In this document: piece after piece, positions 1 to 8,452 of the stretch
Layout: the number at the start of each line of letters is the position of its first letter
How positions within the stretch are numbered: position 1 is the stretch's first letter
Assembly: GCA_003486645.1 (NCBI GenBank)
Contig: DNGI01000047.1
Location: 70,846 to 94,637, forward strand
DNA: 23,792 nucleotides
Source of the DNA: Cyanobacteria bacterium UBA11370
Lineage (GTDB): Bacteria > Cyanobacteriota > Cyanobacteriia > Cyanobacteriales > Coleofasciculaceae
Reading direction: 5' to 3'
Translations under genes and position numbers: made by a program
The notes under the pieces: generated by a model
The model's database searches: none
What the model was told of the DNA's origin: nothing
The model's input: only the letters and a program-made list of their open reading frames with translations

Positions 1-104
1 AGGCTTATTGAGATTGGTGCAAGATGTCAATTTCAACCGACTACTGGTAGTGATTTGAGTCCGTTTTTACGGACTTTAACTATTAGGCCGTGGTTTTAAC
101 CACT
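1..104 (+). repeat. Dispersed intergenic repeat copy A with two small hairpins
   Basis: Bases 1-42 match 23591-23632 at 38 of 42 positions by eye, in direct orientation. The same core recurs inverted at 23498-23528 and 23762-23792. It is followed by two perfect hairpins: GTCCGT/ACGGAC at 59-64 and 69-74, and GTGGTT/AACCAC at 90-95 and 98-103. I found no open frame of note here. It is best read as a copy of a dispersed repeat family, possibly a MITE relic; the upstream flank lies outside the window. Confidence 0.6.
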
Positions 105-439
105 GACGGACAGACGGACACGCTTTCTATTGGTGTTAGGGTCAAATCAAGACTGCGTTCCTAATTGAGAGTTATTTTTAATAACTTCTGAGAAGCATAG
201 TACATAATTTTGCGTTTGACAACCCCCAATATTGAAAAAATTCTCAGTTAGTGCCACTGAATCAAATGAGAATGAGAAGCGGTAGGAAGATTGTGGTGGA
301 GCGATCGCTCTTTTCCTTTCTGACCTAACATCGGCTTGAATTCAATTCCAGTAAGCATTACAGGCTAATCTATTACCCAAAAATCAGGACAGCATTGCCC
401 GAACGCTCAAAAAGCGGATGGAATAAGACTATCCTGAAT

Positions 440-454
440 TGATAAGACTTATCA
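440..454. promoter_or_regulatory. Putative Fur box upstream of the first TonB-dependent receptor
   Basis: TGATAAGACTTATCA is a perfect 7-1-7 palindrome. It matches the classical Fur consensus TGATAATnATTATCA at 12 of 14 informative positions, the two mismatches being symmetric. The palindrome extends one base each side (439-455). The octamer ATAAGACT occurs three times around it (423-430, 442-449, 455-462). It lies 22 bp upstream of a TTGACA hexamer. Fur repression of siderophore receptors under iron sufficiency is well established; binding here is inferred. Confidence 0.65.
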
Positions 455-476
455 ATAAGACTCTAGAACTTATCCC

Positions 477-506
477 TTGACATTGGCAAACAAATTGTTT
501 TATCTT
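477..506 (+). promoter_or_regulatory. Candidate sigma70-type promoter for the receptor operon
   Basis: A perfect TTGACA -35 hexamer (477-482) is followed after 18 bp by TATCTT (501-506), which matches TATAAT at 4 of 6. A transcript from here would have a leader of about 80 nt before the TTG start at 593. Placement just downstream of the Fur palindrome is sensible. The start site is inferred only. Confidence 0.4.
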
Positions 507-592
507 CACTACGCTAATAAAAATTGATTGCAATAATTTCTCGGAGCGCCACCCGCGTTTCGAGAGCGTCGATTGGGTAAGAGGAAGCCGAA

Positions 593-3121
593 TTGAAACT
601 ACAACCATTACTCTCTAGCCTGTGGCTGGCAGGTACAGTTCCCCTTTTAATGGCAACTCCAGCGATGGCGGATGCCATACAAGTTACAGGTGTACGAGTC
701 GAAACGACACCGAACGGACTGGAAGTCATCTTAGAAACTCCTGGAGGAGGAACGCCTCAAGTCTTTACCGCCAGCTACGGCGAGACATTGATCGCAGACA
801 TCATTAACACCCAATTGCGTTTACCGGAAGGTCAAGACTTTCGCCAAAACGACCCGGTAGAAGGGATTGCTTCGGTGACCGTAACGCAGCAAAATGCCAA
901 CAGTATTCGAGTCACGGTGATCGGTACAGCCGCCGTACCCACCGCAGAAGTTACTCCCAGTGCATCAGGACTAGTATTTAGCCTCACTGCACCAACTCCT
1001 ACAGCACAGACTCCCTCAGAAACAACCGAAGGCGAAACCGACCCATCAACTCCAACCTTGCCAGGAGAGGAACCGGAAGTACCCACCGAAACGCCGGAAC
1101 CTCCCAATAACGAGATTGAAGTTGTCATCACCGCTGAACCGGAAGGAGGATATCGAGTACCAGAGGCGACATCGGCGACAAGGACGGACACTCCAATCCG
1201 AGACATTCCCCAATCAATTCAAGTCGTTCCCGAACAGGTACTTGAAGATCGGCAAGTACAGAGAGTTGAAGAAGCGCTAGAAAATGTGTCAGGCGTACAA
1301 CAGACTATTTCATCTCTCAATATTGCGACAGGATTGCTGATTCGAGGGTTTGATACCAACAACATTTATCGAGATGGTTTGAGAGATCCAACCAATTCTC
1401 TATCCGGATCTGAAATTGCTAACATTGAGCGTATAGAAGTTCTAAAAGGGCCAGCGTCCGTTCTCTACGGTCAAGGTGAACTGGGTGGGTTAGTTAATTT
1501 GGTGACGAAACAACCGCTAAGAGATCCGTTTTATTCCGTAGAAGGAACGATTGGCAATTATGATACTTATGGGGGTGCGATCGACCTTACTGGGCCACTT
1601 AATGATGATCGTACATTGCTCTATCGGTTTAATGCTTCGGCTCAACGGTCAGATACGTTTATCGACTTTAGTGAAATCGAGCGTTACCTGATTTCACCCG
1701 TTTTAACCTGGCAGATTGGTAGGAATACCACACTCACTTTTGAAGCCGATTATCAAGATCGACAGTATCCTGAAGTTCCTGGTTTGCCAGCAGTCGGTAC
1801 GGTACTCTCTAATCCTCTGGGTGAGTTACCGCGCGATCGCTTTCTGGGTGATCCAGACTTTAACTTTCGGGAGATTCGTTCGTTTCGGGTTGGCTATCGA
1901 TTTGAGCATTACTTTAACGACGATTGGTTAATTCGTAACAGTTTCAAAGCCGCGTTTCAAAGCTTAGATTCTGAATTTGCCTTTCCCATTGGTTTGCGGG
2001 ATGATAACCGCACGTTCGATCAAGTGTATGCGGCAACTGACGAACCCGATGACAGAGATGTGTATGCTCTTGATACTAATATCGTCGGTAGATTCCAAAC
2101 AGGTAGCATTGAACACCAAGTATTGTTTGGGTTTAATTTTGACAGCTTTAGGGTTTTCCGGGATGTATTCCTCGCTCAACTTGATCCCATTGATATCTTC
2201 AATCCAGACTACGGGCGATCGCCGGGTGATACCTTCCGGAGATTAAATTTTAAAGACCGTTCCGAATCCTTTGGATTTTACCTTCAAGACCAAATTTCAC
2301 TCTTAGAAAACCTCAAATTAGTTTTAGGCGGACGGCTTGATATTGTCAACCAAAAGCGAGACGATTTTGTTGATTCAACTACTAGCGAACAAGACAACGA
2401 TGCCTTCAGTCCCCGAGTGGGAATTGTCTATCAACCTATTGAACCTATCTCGCTTTACGCTAGCTTCAGCCGTTCCTTTAATCCAGTAGAAACCGGTACA
2501 ACTCTGGCTAATGGCGACATCGCAGAACCAGAACGAGGGACTCAATATGAAGTCGGAATTAAAGCTGATTTCTTGGAAGGTAGACTATCTTCAACTCTAG
2601 CGTTTTATGAGCTGACACGCTCTAATGTACTAACCCCTGATCGTACCAATCCTTTCGCTTCAATTCAAACCGGAGAACAACGAAGTCGAGGGATTGAATT
2701 AGACGTAGCGGGTGAAATCTTACCCGGATGGCGGGTGATTGCTTCCTACGCCTACACGGATGCTGAAATTACTGAAGACAATCAATTTGAACCTGGCAAT
2801 CGACTGATTAACGTTCCCGAAAGTAGCGCTAGTCTTTGGACAACCTATGAAATTCAACAGGGTAGCTTAAAAGGGTTGGGGTTTGGTTTAGGATTCCGCT
2901 TTGTCGGAGAACGCGAGGGAGATTTAGAAAACTCATTCACGTTGCCAAATTATTTTCGCACTGATGCGGCTCTTTACTACAAACGGAACAATTTACGAGT
3001 GGCTGTTAATCTCTATAATCTATTTGATATTGAGTATTTTGAAGCCGCACAGTTCGGAAGAGCAGGTATTTTTCCTGGCTCTCCTTTTACAGTACTAGGG
3101 ACAATTGGATGGGAATTTTAA
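593..3121 (+). CDS. TonB-dependent ferric-siderophore receptor with N-terminal AMIN domain
   Basis: This is an outer-membrane gated channel for ferric siderophores, energised by TonB/ExbBD. The 842-residue protein has a signal peptide (about 1-26, ending ATPAMA), an AMIN domain (about 28-133), a Pro/Thr/Glu-rich linker, and a TonB-box-like stretch EIEVVITA (174-181). A plug follows with IERIEVLKGPASVLYGQGE and VNLVTKQP, typical of the FhuA/FpvA siderophore class. A large beta-barrel ends in the usual terminal Phe (GWEF). The start is TTG at 593, chosen because GAGGAAG lies 5 bp upstream and the signal peptide follows directly. The binding-protein gene begins within 10 bp downstream, so they are probably cotranscribed from the Fur-controlled region. 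The AMIN domain, known for binding cell wall or envelope polymers, is a feature of cyanobacterial receptors. The siderophore type cannot be read from the sequence. Confidence 0.93.
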   Translation: MKLQPLLSSLWLAGTVPLLMATPAMADAIQVTGVRVETTPNGLEVILETPGGGTPQVFTASYGETLIADIINTQLRLPEGQDFRQNDPVEGIASVTVTQQNANSIRVTVIGTAAVPTAEVTPSASGLVFSLTAPTPTAQTPSETTEGETDPSTPTLPGEEPEVPTETPEPPNNEIEVVITAEPEGGYRVPEATSATRTDTPIRDIPQSIQVVPEQVLEDRQVQRVEEALENVSGVQQTISSLNIATGLLIRGFDTNNIYRDGLRDPTNSLSGSEIANIERIEVLKGPASVLYGQGELGGLVNLVTKQPLRDPFYSVEGTIGNYDTYGGAIDLTGPLNDDRTLLYRFNASAQRSDTFIDFSEIERYLISPVLTWQIGRNTTLTFEADYQDRQYPEVPGLPAVGTVLSNPLGELPRDRFLGDPDFNFREIRSFRVGYRFEHYFNDDWLIRNSFKAAFQSLDSEFAFPIGLRDDNRTFDQVYAATDEPDDRDVYALDTNIVGRFQTGSIEHQVLFGFNFDSFRVFRDVFLAQLDPIDIFNPDYGRSPGDTFRRLNFKDRSESFGFYLQDQISLLENLKLVLGGRLDIVNQKRDDFVDSTTSEQDNDAFSPRVGIVYQPIEPISLYASFSRSFNPVETGTTLANGDIAEPERGTQYEVGIKADFLEGRLSSTLAFYELTRSNVLTPDRTNPFASIQTGEQRSRGIELDVAGEILPGWRVIASYAYTDAEITEDNQFEPGNRLINVPESSASLWTTYEIQQGSLKGLGFGLGFRFVGEREGDLENSFTLPNYFRTDAALYYKRNNLRVAVNLYNLFDIEYFEAAQFGRAGIFPGSPFTVLGTIGWEF

Positions 3122-3127
3122 AATGAG

Positions 3128-4324
3128 ATGTTGCTATTCATTACCAAGCCAATAATTGCCAAATTGTTCTCAATTTCAAGAAAGCTAGGAAGGCAGATTA
3201 TTTTGAAAATTTCTAGCTCTACTTTCTGTATCTGGGCATTTTTTTCTGTGAGTCATTCTATCAACCTCTTGATACTAGGAATGTTCACCGCTCTTTTAAT
3301 TGTCGCTTGTAACGGCAATACTTCTGATAGCATTACAAGGAATAGTACGGCTCACTCAACATTATCTTCAAATTCATCTCATTGCCGAATTATCAAGCAC
3401 GAGCTGGGTCAAACAAATATTTGTGGTCAACCGCAAAAAATAGTTGCCCTAGGGCCACATATACTGGATTTACTCTTATCACTAGATAGGCAGCCAGCGG
3501 GATATGCGGAGGTTTTTCCCTTTCACGGCAAGGACTATTTCGATAATCCTAGAGAACAAATTCCCTATTTAGGAAATCGAGTAACCACTCAACCGATGAA
3601 TCTTGGAAATAGGAGTGAACCTTCCCTAGAAGCGCTTTCTAAATTGCGACCTGATTTAATTTTAGGTGAGGCTGGCGGACTGGAAGATAAGTATGAGTTG
3701 TTCTCAAGAATTGCGCCGACTTTACTTTGGGAACAACGTACTGCTAAAGGCAAATGGCAGCAGACTATCCGACAGCTTGCTAAGGCAATTGGACGTGAAG
3801 AAAAAGCTGAACAAGTTATTAAAACTTACAATCAAAATATTGCGGCTGCTCGCGCCGAATTTGCCCCTATTGTTGCGAAATATCCCAAACTATTACTTTT
3901 GGGTGGTCATCAATTGTCGGGAACTCTTTCAGTCGTAGATGGCAGTGGATATTTGGGTGAAATTTTGGAGGGTGTGGGTTTTCAGGTTATGTCCCCACCT
4001 GCTCAAATGGGTTCGGAAATAACAACGTCTATTTCCTTAGAAATCCTGCCCCAACTTGGTGATGCTGATACGATAGTCATTTTGGGATACAACATTAGCG
4101 TTGGTAATCGCAAACAGAAGGCTAATCTTGAGGTTCTCAATAATGTGATTAACCAACAAACAGCCAGCCTGCAAAAGGATTGGGAAGAGAATGCGATCGC
4201 TCAGTCTTTAAAAGCTAGCCAGGAGGGACGTGTATATTTTACTACTTACTATCTTTGGAATGGGTTAAATGGGTCTATTGGTGCAGAGCTTATTCTTGAT
4301 CAATTGCGTCAGTTATTGCTCTAG
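3128..4324 (+). CDS. Iron-siderophore ABC transporter substrate-binding lipoprotein (FecB/FhuD family)
   Basis: This is a periplasmic ferric-siderophore binding lipoprotein that delivers cargo from the outer-membrane receptor to an ABC permease. A lipobox LIVAC places the modified Cys at residue 61 of the longest frame. The mature part has the two-lobed class III binding-protein pattern: QPQKIVALGPHILDLLLSL near the N-terminus, LRPDLILGE, then IAPTLL. The ATG at 3128 gives an unusually long 60-residue leader and has no clear ribosome site, so I keep it only as the outer limit. A TTG at 3203 has AGGAAGG 9 bp upstream and gives a 35-residue leader; a GTG at 3248 would give a 20-residue one. It follows the receptor by 6 bp. 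Its likely partners are the permease and ATPase at 21444-23428, more than 17 kb away. Confidence 0.88.
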   Translation: MLLFITKPIIAKLFSISRKLGRQIILKISSSTFCIWAFFSVSHSINLLILGMFTALLIVACNGNTSDSITRNSTAHSTLSSNSSHCRIIKHELGQTNICGQPQKIVALGPHILDLLLSLDRQPAGYAEVFPFHGKDYFDNPREQIPYLGNRVTTQPMNLGNRSEPSLEALSKLRPDLILGEAGGLEDKYELFSRIAPTLLWEQRTAKGKWQQTIRQLAKAIGREEKAEQVIKTYNQNIAAARAEFAPIVAKYPKLLLLGGHQLSGTLSVVDGSGYLGEILEGVGFQVMSPPAQMGSEITTSISLEILPQLGDADTIVILGYNISVGNRKQKANLEVLNNVINQQTASLQKDWEENAIAQSLKASQEGRVYFTTYYLWNGLNGSIGAELILDQLRQLLL

Positions 4325-4406
4325 TCTCAATGCCAGATAATTAGATAAAGAGTAAGGTGGCAACGGATTCTGGCAACGGATTTTGTAACGGATGTAACGG
4401 ATGAGT

Positions 4407-4519
4407 TAATGGCTAATGGCTAATGGCTAATGGCTAATGGCTAATGGCTAATGGCTAATGGCTAATAACCAACAACAAACAACCAACAACTAACAACCAA
4501 CAACCAACAACTGACAACT
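4407..4519 (+). repeat. STRR: eight TAATGGC heptamers followed by an AACCAAC-type repeat
   Basis: Eight perfect TAATGGC units run from 4407 to 4462 and a degenerate copy follows. Then comes a purine/C-rich run of AACCAACAAC-like units up to the MFS start codon at 4521. This is the short tandemly repeated repetitive (STRR) class typical of filamentous cyanobacteria. It fills almost the whole gap upstream of the MFS gene, leaving no recognisable Shine-Dalgarno sequence. The same heptamer in reverse complement recurs at 21391-21432. Confidence 0.9.
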
Positions 4520-4520
4520 A

Positions 4521-5846
4521 ATGACAACTTTTATTATCATCTGGTTCGGTCAAATGGTTTCAACTATTGGCAGCCGGATGACTGTTTTTGCCCTTACGGT
4601 TTGGGCTTGGCAAGTGACGGGTTCAGCAACGGCTTTGGCTTTAGTGAGTTTCTTTTTCTTCGCACCGAGTATCTTGATTGCTCCGTTTGCGGGGGTGTTG
4701 GTTGATCGTTTGAACCGCAAGCAGTTGATTATGTTGGGTGATCTGGTTGCTGGATTGTCTACAGTTGCAATTTTGGTTTTACATCAATACGATGTATTGC
4801 AAATTTGGCATCTCTATTTGATTGTTGCTGTTAATGGACCGTTTACTCAGCTTCAAATGTTGGCGTATGAGGCATCTATTTCCACAATTGTATCTAAGCG
4901 GAATTACACTCGTGCTATTAGCATGGGTTTTATGCTTGATTACGGTTCGGAAATTATTGGGCCAGCGCTAGCGGGGATGCTTTATCCAGCAATTGGTTTG
5001 ATAGGGATTTTGTCGATAGATCTAATCAGTTTTGCGATCGCTATTAGCACTGTTGTGTTTGTAACTATTCCTCAACCTGCTATAACTGAGGTTGGTCGCC
5101 AAAGCCGTACTAATATTTTGAAAGAAGTAATTTTCGGGTTTCGTTACATTTTAGCCCGCAAAAGTTTACTCAGTCTCTTGATATTCGTCTCGTTATTTTG
5201 GTTTGTTCATGATATGGGGGATTCCCTTTATTCGCCCATGATTTTGGCACGGACTAACAGCAATACTGAGGTATTAGCCAGCTTATTTGCCGCCGCAGGA
5301 GTAGGGGGTGTAACTGGGGCGTTACTGTTAAGTACTTGGGGTGGCCCAAAGCGTCGGATACAGGGTTTAGTATTAGGAATGGTGGGTGCTGGTACAAGTA
5401 AAATTGTATTTGGTCTGTCTCAAACGCCGCTGATTTGGATTCCTGCTCAATTCTGTTCATCCCTCAATTTTCCCTGGATTGGTAGTTCGGATCGAGCGAT
5501 TTGGTTGACAAAAGTTGAGCCTGATATACAAGGTAGAATTTTAGCAACTTACTTGGCGATCGCTCGTTTAATTCCGGCTTTTGGTCGATTGTTGGCTGGG
5601 CCACTGGCTGACTGGGTTTTTGAACCTGCTATGATGCCCGAAGGTAGTTTAGCACCCATTTTCGGCGGACTATTGGGTACGAGTTCGGGTGGGGGTATGG
5701 CATTGCTGTACGTCATTTGTGCCCTGTGTATGGTGTTAATTGGTTTGGGTGGGTATGCTTTTCCCGCAGTACGGTATGTGGAGGATATCGTACCCGATCA
5801 TGACGCTAGTTCCCTATCAAAAGGAAGTCATACTAATAGTATGTAG
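4521..5846 (+). CDS. MFS transporter, EntS-like putative siderophore exporter
   Basis: This is a 441-residue inner-membrane protein of the major facilitator superfamily. About 11-12 hydrophobic segments are visible. The family's motif A between TM2 and TM3 is clear: GVLVDRLNRKQLIMLGD. The N-terminus (FIIIWFGQMVSTIGSRMTVFALTVWAW) resembles the EntS/macrolide-exporter branch, whose members export enterobactin or drugs. The ATG at 4521 lies directly after the STRR and no good ribosome site precedes it; the hydrophobic first helix begins at once, so the start is reasonable. It follows the ferric-siderophore binding protein on the same strand and converges with the second receptor, 9 bp away. Siderophore export is inferred from this context. 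Multidrug efflux is the alternative. Confidence 0.85.
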   Translation: MTTFIIIWFGQMVSTIGSRMTVFALTVWAWQVTGSATALALVSFFFFAPSILIAPFAGVLVDRLNRKQLIMLGDLVAGLSTVAILVLHQYDVLQIWHLYLIVAVNGPFTQLQMLAYEASISTIVSKRNYTRAISMGFMLDYGSEIIGPALAGMLYPAIGLIGILSIDLISFAIAISTVVFVTIPQPAITEVGRQSRTNILKEVIFGFRYILARKSLLSLLIFVSLFWFVHDMGDSLYSPMILARTNSNTEVLASLFAAAGVGGVTGALLLSTWGGPKRRIQGLVLGMVGAGTSKIVFGLSQTPLIWIPAQFCSSLNFPWIGSSDRAIWLTKVEPDIQGRILATYLAIARLIPAFGRLLAGPLADWVFEPAMMPEGSLAPIFGGLLGTSSGGGMALLYVICALCMVLIGLGGYAFPAVRYVEDIVPDHDASSLSKGSHTNSM

Positions 5847-5855
5847 TATATCCGA

Positions 5856-8216
5856 TTAAAAATTAGACTGTAAACCGATGCGGAACGTTAAACCGGGTTG
5901 ATAAATTCGATTAGCTTTTTCGTAACTAACATCGGCTAAATTTTCTAGATAAACCATAAGACCCAAGTTTCTCGTAATCGGAATCCGACCACTCAGGTCT
6001 AAATTCAGCCACGATGGTGAGAAATCTGTATTAATCTCTCCAGGATTATTAAACAATGCTCTGCGGGAACCACTATAGTAGCTAGCTAACAAATTTACTT
6101 CCCATCCGGCAGAGCTATAACCTATACCTAACTGGCCTACAGAGTAGGGAATTAAACCTAACTGTAATCCCTTATCTAGACCCGTTTCAATCTGGGCATC
6201 GGTGTAAGTGTAGTTGAAGAATGTGGAAAATTCCGGAGTGATGTTCCACCGTAAAGCTACTTCTAAACCATGGGTATTGACAAGACCAATATTCTCCCAT
6301 TTCCCATTTCGGATTCCCAAGCGGTTATCCAAATGACTACCGAAATAAGTCAACTGCCCGATCAAATTTTCAGAAAATTCAATATCTACTCCAGCCGTCC
6401 AAGATGAGCCAGTCTCTGGTTCTAAATCTGGGTTAGGTAACCAATTATGTACCGTATCAAAAACATACAATTGGTCTAAGCCAGGATTACGTTGTACGGA
6501 AGCCCAACTTCCGCGCATAGCTAGGGTGCGATTCACATTCCAGCGAACTCCTATACTGGGGTTTAAATAACTATCAAATTCACTGTTGAAGTTTTGTCTG
6601 AGTCCTAATTCTGCCTGTAATGTTTTGCTAATTCTCCACGTATCCAATGCAAACAGAGCGATTTGAGTTCTCTCTCGGTTTTCAGTTTCATTCAAATTAA
6701 TTAACTGGGGATTTGTACTTAGAACTTCACCGTTTAAGGAACTGTTTTGCCAATCGAATCCCCACGTGAGCTGATTATTAGCAGAGGTTGACCACTGGTG
6801 TTCTACTCTAGCTGTAATCGCTTCGGAATTTAGAGTGCCTGTGCGATAAAATATCTGTTGAGTTGGACCGTAGGTATTGAAGTAATCTTGATTGTATGAA
6901 AGGGTGGTTCTGAGGATAGAATTGTCACTGCTACCCAGTTCTGTTTTCCAAGATAGACCAACATTCAAGGCATCGTGATTAAGTCGGTCTCTTTGCAAAG
7001 GAAAGCCAAAATAAAGTAAACCCCGACGACTGCTAATTTTGTAAGCATCTAAACTGAGAGTATTTCTCGAATTTAACTCAAGGGTAACACTACCAAAGTA
7101 ATTGCTAGTCGCTGTATCTCCATTAAATAAACGACCCTCTGAGTCTCGATTAGCTGCACCGACGGGGATGCGATAACGGTTAGAAGCTTCATATTCTTCA
7201 TAACCGAGATGAAAATTAAAATTCCCACTAGAACCTCCATAACTAACCCGATAGTTAGATTGATCAAAAGAGCCATATTCTACTAATCCATTGAGTTGAG
7301 GAACCTCTTGACCCTGTTTGGTAATAATATTGACCACTCCTCCAAAGGCTTCTGAACCATATAACGTTGAACTTGTACCACTGGATAATTCCACTCGTTC
7401 AATCGCATCGACTGGAATACTATTGAGGTCAGTTGCGCCATGATACGTGCTAATATTAGTACCAATTGTTCTACCGTTTAGTAAGAATACGGACTGATTA
7501 ATAGAATGACCTCGGTAGTAAGTTCCTGTGTGAATATCTGCGCCAAACCCAACATCATTGATCGCAAAACCAGGGAGTCCTCTCAATACTTCGGCTGCAC
7601 TATTAGCACCTTGTTTTTGAATTTCTTCTTGAGGAATTACGTACACAGGAGTTGATGTTTGAGGAAATATCTCTGGAGTGCCTATAATTACCTGTTCAAT
7701 ATCATCCTTATTCCCTTCATCTGTAGGTTCTGCATCTATTTGAGGTTCAATTACAGGGGGAATTTCTGATTCCTGTTCTAGCGGTGTATCTGGTGGAACA
7801 ACTGCGGTTTTAGAAGGGAGTATCACGCTGAAAATCAGTCCTCGTTCACTCGGTTTCACTTCAACAGTTGGTACTTCTACCGCACCCTTTACGGTTAGCT
7901 GAACATGATTAGAGTCAACTGATTTCACGGTGACAGAAGTAATACCTTCTACTGGATTATCCGAGTGAAATTCCGAACCTTCTGGTAAGTGCAGCACAGT
8001 ATCAGTAATGTCAGCTAGAAATGTTTGGTCATAGCTGGACGTGAAGACTTGGGGAACTTTACCATCTACCATCTCCAAGATTATTTCTATACCATCTGGA
8101 GTCAGATTGAGCTGAACGGCACGTACCTCGACCATATCTGCTCGAACTGGCTGTACGATTAACCCAACTAAAACTGGAGCTATCCAAAAGCTATGTCGTA
8201 ATACCCCCGGTTTCAC
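5856..8216 (-). CDS. TonB-dependent receptor with N-terminal AMIN domain, BtuB/heme-type plug
   Basis: This is a 786-residue outer-membrane receptor. The signal peptide is about 1-26 (QPVRA|D). An AMIN domain (about 28-130) closely resembles that of the first receptor; both share QVFT-SY, LPEG and NPVEGI-SVTV blocks. An acidic linker and a TonB-box-like DIEQVIIGT (172-180) follow. The plug contains STPVYVIPQEEI, AAEVLRGLPGF and AIERVELSSGTSSTLYGSEA, closer to BtuB/IutA/heme-type plugs than to the siderophore plug of its neighbour. The barrel ends in Phe (QSNF). The GTG start at 8216 is supported by AAGGAG at 8223-8228. The ligand could be a hydroxamate or citrate siderophore, heme or cobalamin; the sequence does not decide. 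A weak Fur-like site lies upstream at 8274-8288. Confidence 0.92.
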   Translation of the reverse strand: MKPGVLRHSFWIAPVLVGLIVQPVRADMVEVRAVQLNLTPDGIEIILEMVDGKVPQVFTSSYDQTFLADITDTVLHLPEGSEFHSDNPVEGITSVTVKSVDSNHVQLTVKGAVEVPTVEVKPSERGLIFSVILPSKTAVVPPDTPLEQESEIPPVIEPQIDAEPTDEGNKDDIEQVIIGTPEIFPQTSTPVYVIPQEEIQKQGANSAAEVLRGLPGFAINDVGFGADIHTGTYYRGHSINQSVFLLNGRTIGTNISTYHGATDLNSIPVDAIERVELSSGTSSTLYGSEAFGGVVNIITKQGQEVPQLNGLVEYGSFDQSNYRVSYGGSSGNFNFHLGYEEYEASNRYRIPVGAANRDSEGRLFNGDTATSNYFGSVTLELNSRNTLSLDAYKISSRRGLLYFGFPLQRDRLNHDALNVGLSWKTELGSSDNSILRTTLSYNQDYFNTYGPTQQIFYRTGTLNSEAITARVEHQWSTSANNQLTWGFDWQNSSLNGEVLSTNPQLINLNETENRERTQIALFALDTWRISKTLQAELGLRQNFNSEFDSYLNPSIGVRWNVNRTLAMRGSWASVQRNPGLDQLYVFDTVHNWLPNPDLEPETGSSWTAGVDIEFSENLIGQLTYFGSHLDNRLGIRNGKWENIGLVNTHGLEVALRWNITPEFSTFFNYTYTDAQIETGLDKGLQLGLIPYSVGQLGIGYSSAGWEVNLLASYYSGSRRALFNNPGEINTDFSPSWLNLDLSGRIPITRNLGLMVYLENLADVSYEKANRIYQPGLTFRIGLQSNF

Positions 8217-8273
8217 GGCTATCTCCTTACAAGAACTCCACTCTGCTGAAAACTCAATTTCAAGAGCTATTAA

Positions 8274-8288
8274 CTCTAAAAATTATCA
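8274..8288 (-). promoter_or_regulatory. Weak Fur-box-like site upstream of the second receptor
   Basis: The 15-mer ending in a perfect half-site ATTATCA (8282-8288, + strand) matches the 7-1-7 Fur consensus at 10 of 14 positions. A second half-site ATTATC lies at 8299-8304. It sits about 60 bp upstream of the GTG start of the receptor. The match is weaker than the sites at 440 and 18995, in an AT-rich stretch where chance matches are common. Confidence 0.3.
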
Positions 8289-8397
8289 ATTGAGTGGTTA
8301 TTATCGTCAAAAGACAAGCTGTCAAACTTCACCTCTAGCCGAATGGGTGTAGTCACGTACCAGTATGTGTTCAAGAGGACAAGGGGCAGGAGGCAAA

Positions 8398-8450
8398 GGG
8401 GAGTTTTGGGTACAAAGAGAAAAGAAATTACTACGTATGAACGCAACTTC
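8398..8450 (-). repeat. 53-bp dispersed repeat shared with the right-hand repeat region
   Basis: The reverse complement of this segment matches 23655-23707 at 50 of 53 positions by eye. It begins GAAGTTGCGTTCATA and ends CCCAAAACTCCCC. Here it follows directly after the C-terminal transposase remnant on the - strand. At 23655 it sits inside a MITE-like unit. It is a dispersed non-coding repeat, perhaps derived from a transposon end. Confidence 0.75.
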
Positions 8451-8452
8451 GT

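Noticed and set aside
59..74. Hairpin GTCCGT-TTTT-ACGGAC as a terminator
   Set aside because: No T-tract follows the stem, and it lies within a dispersed repeat.
231..280. Additional Fur-like sites (ATTCTCA and TGAGAAT half-sites) in the receptor upstream region
   Set aside because: Each full site matches the consensus at only about 9 of 14 positions, far weaker than the palindrome at 440-454; kept only as a possible auxiliary inverted pair.
4407..4519. Heptamer array as a CRISPR or iteron origin
   Set aside because: Units are only 7 bp with no spacers and match the cyanobacterial STRR class; no replication gene is nearby.
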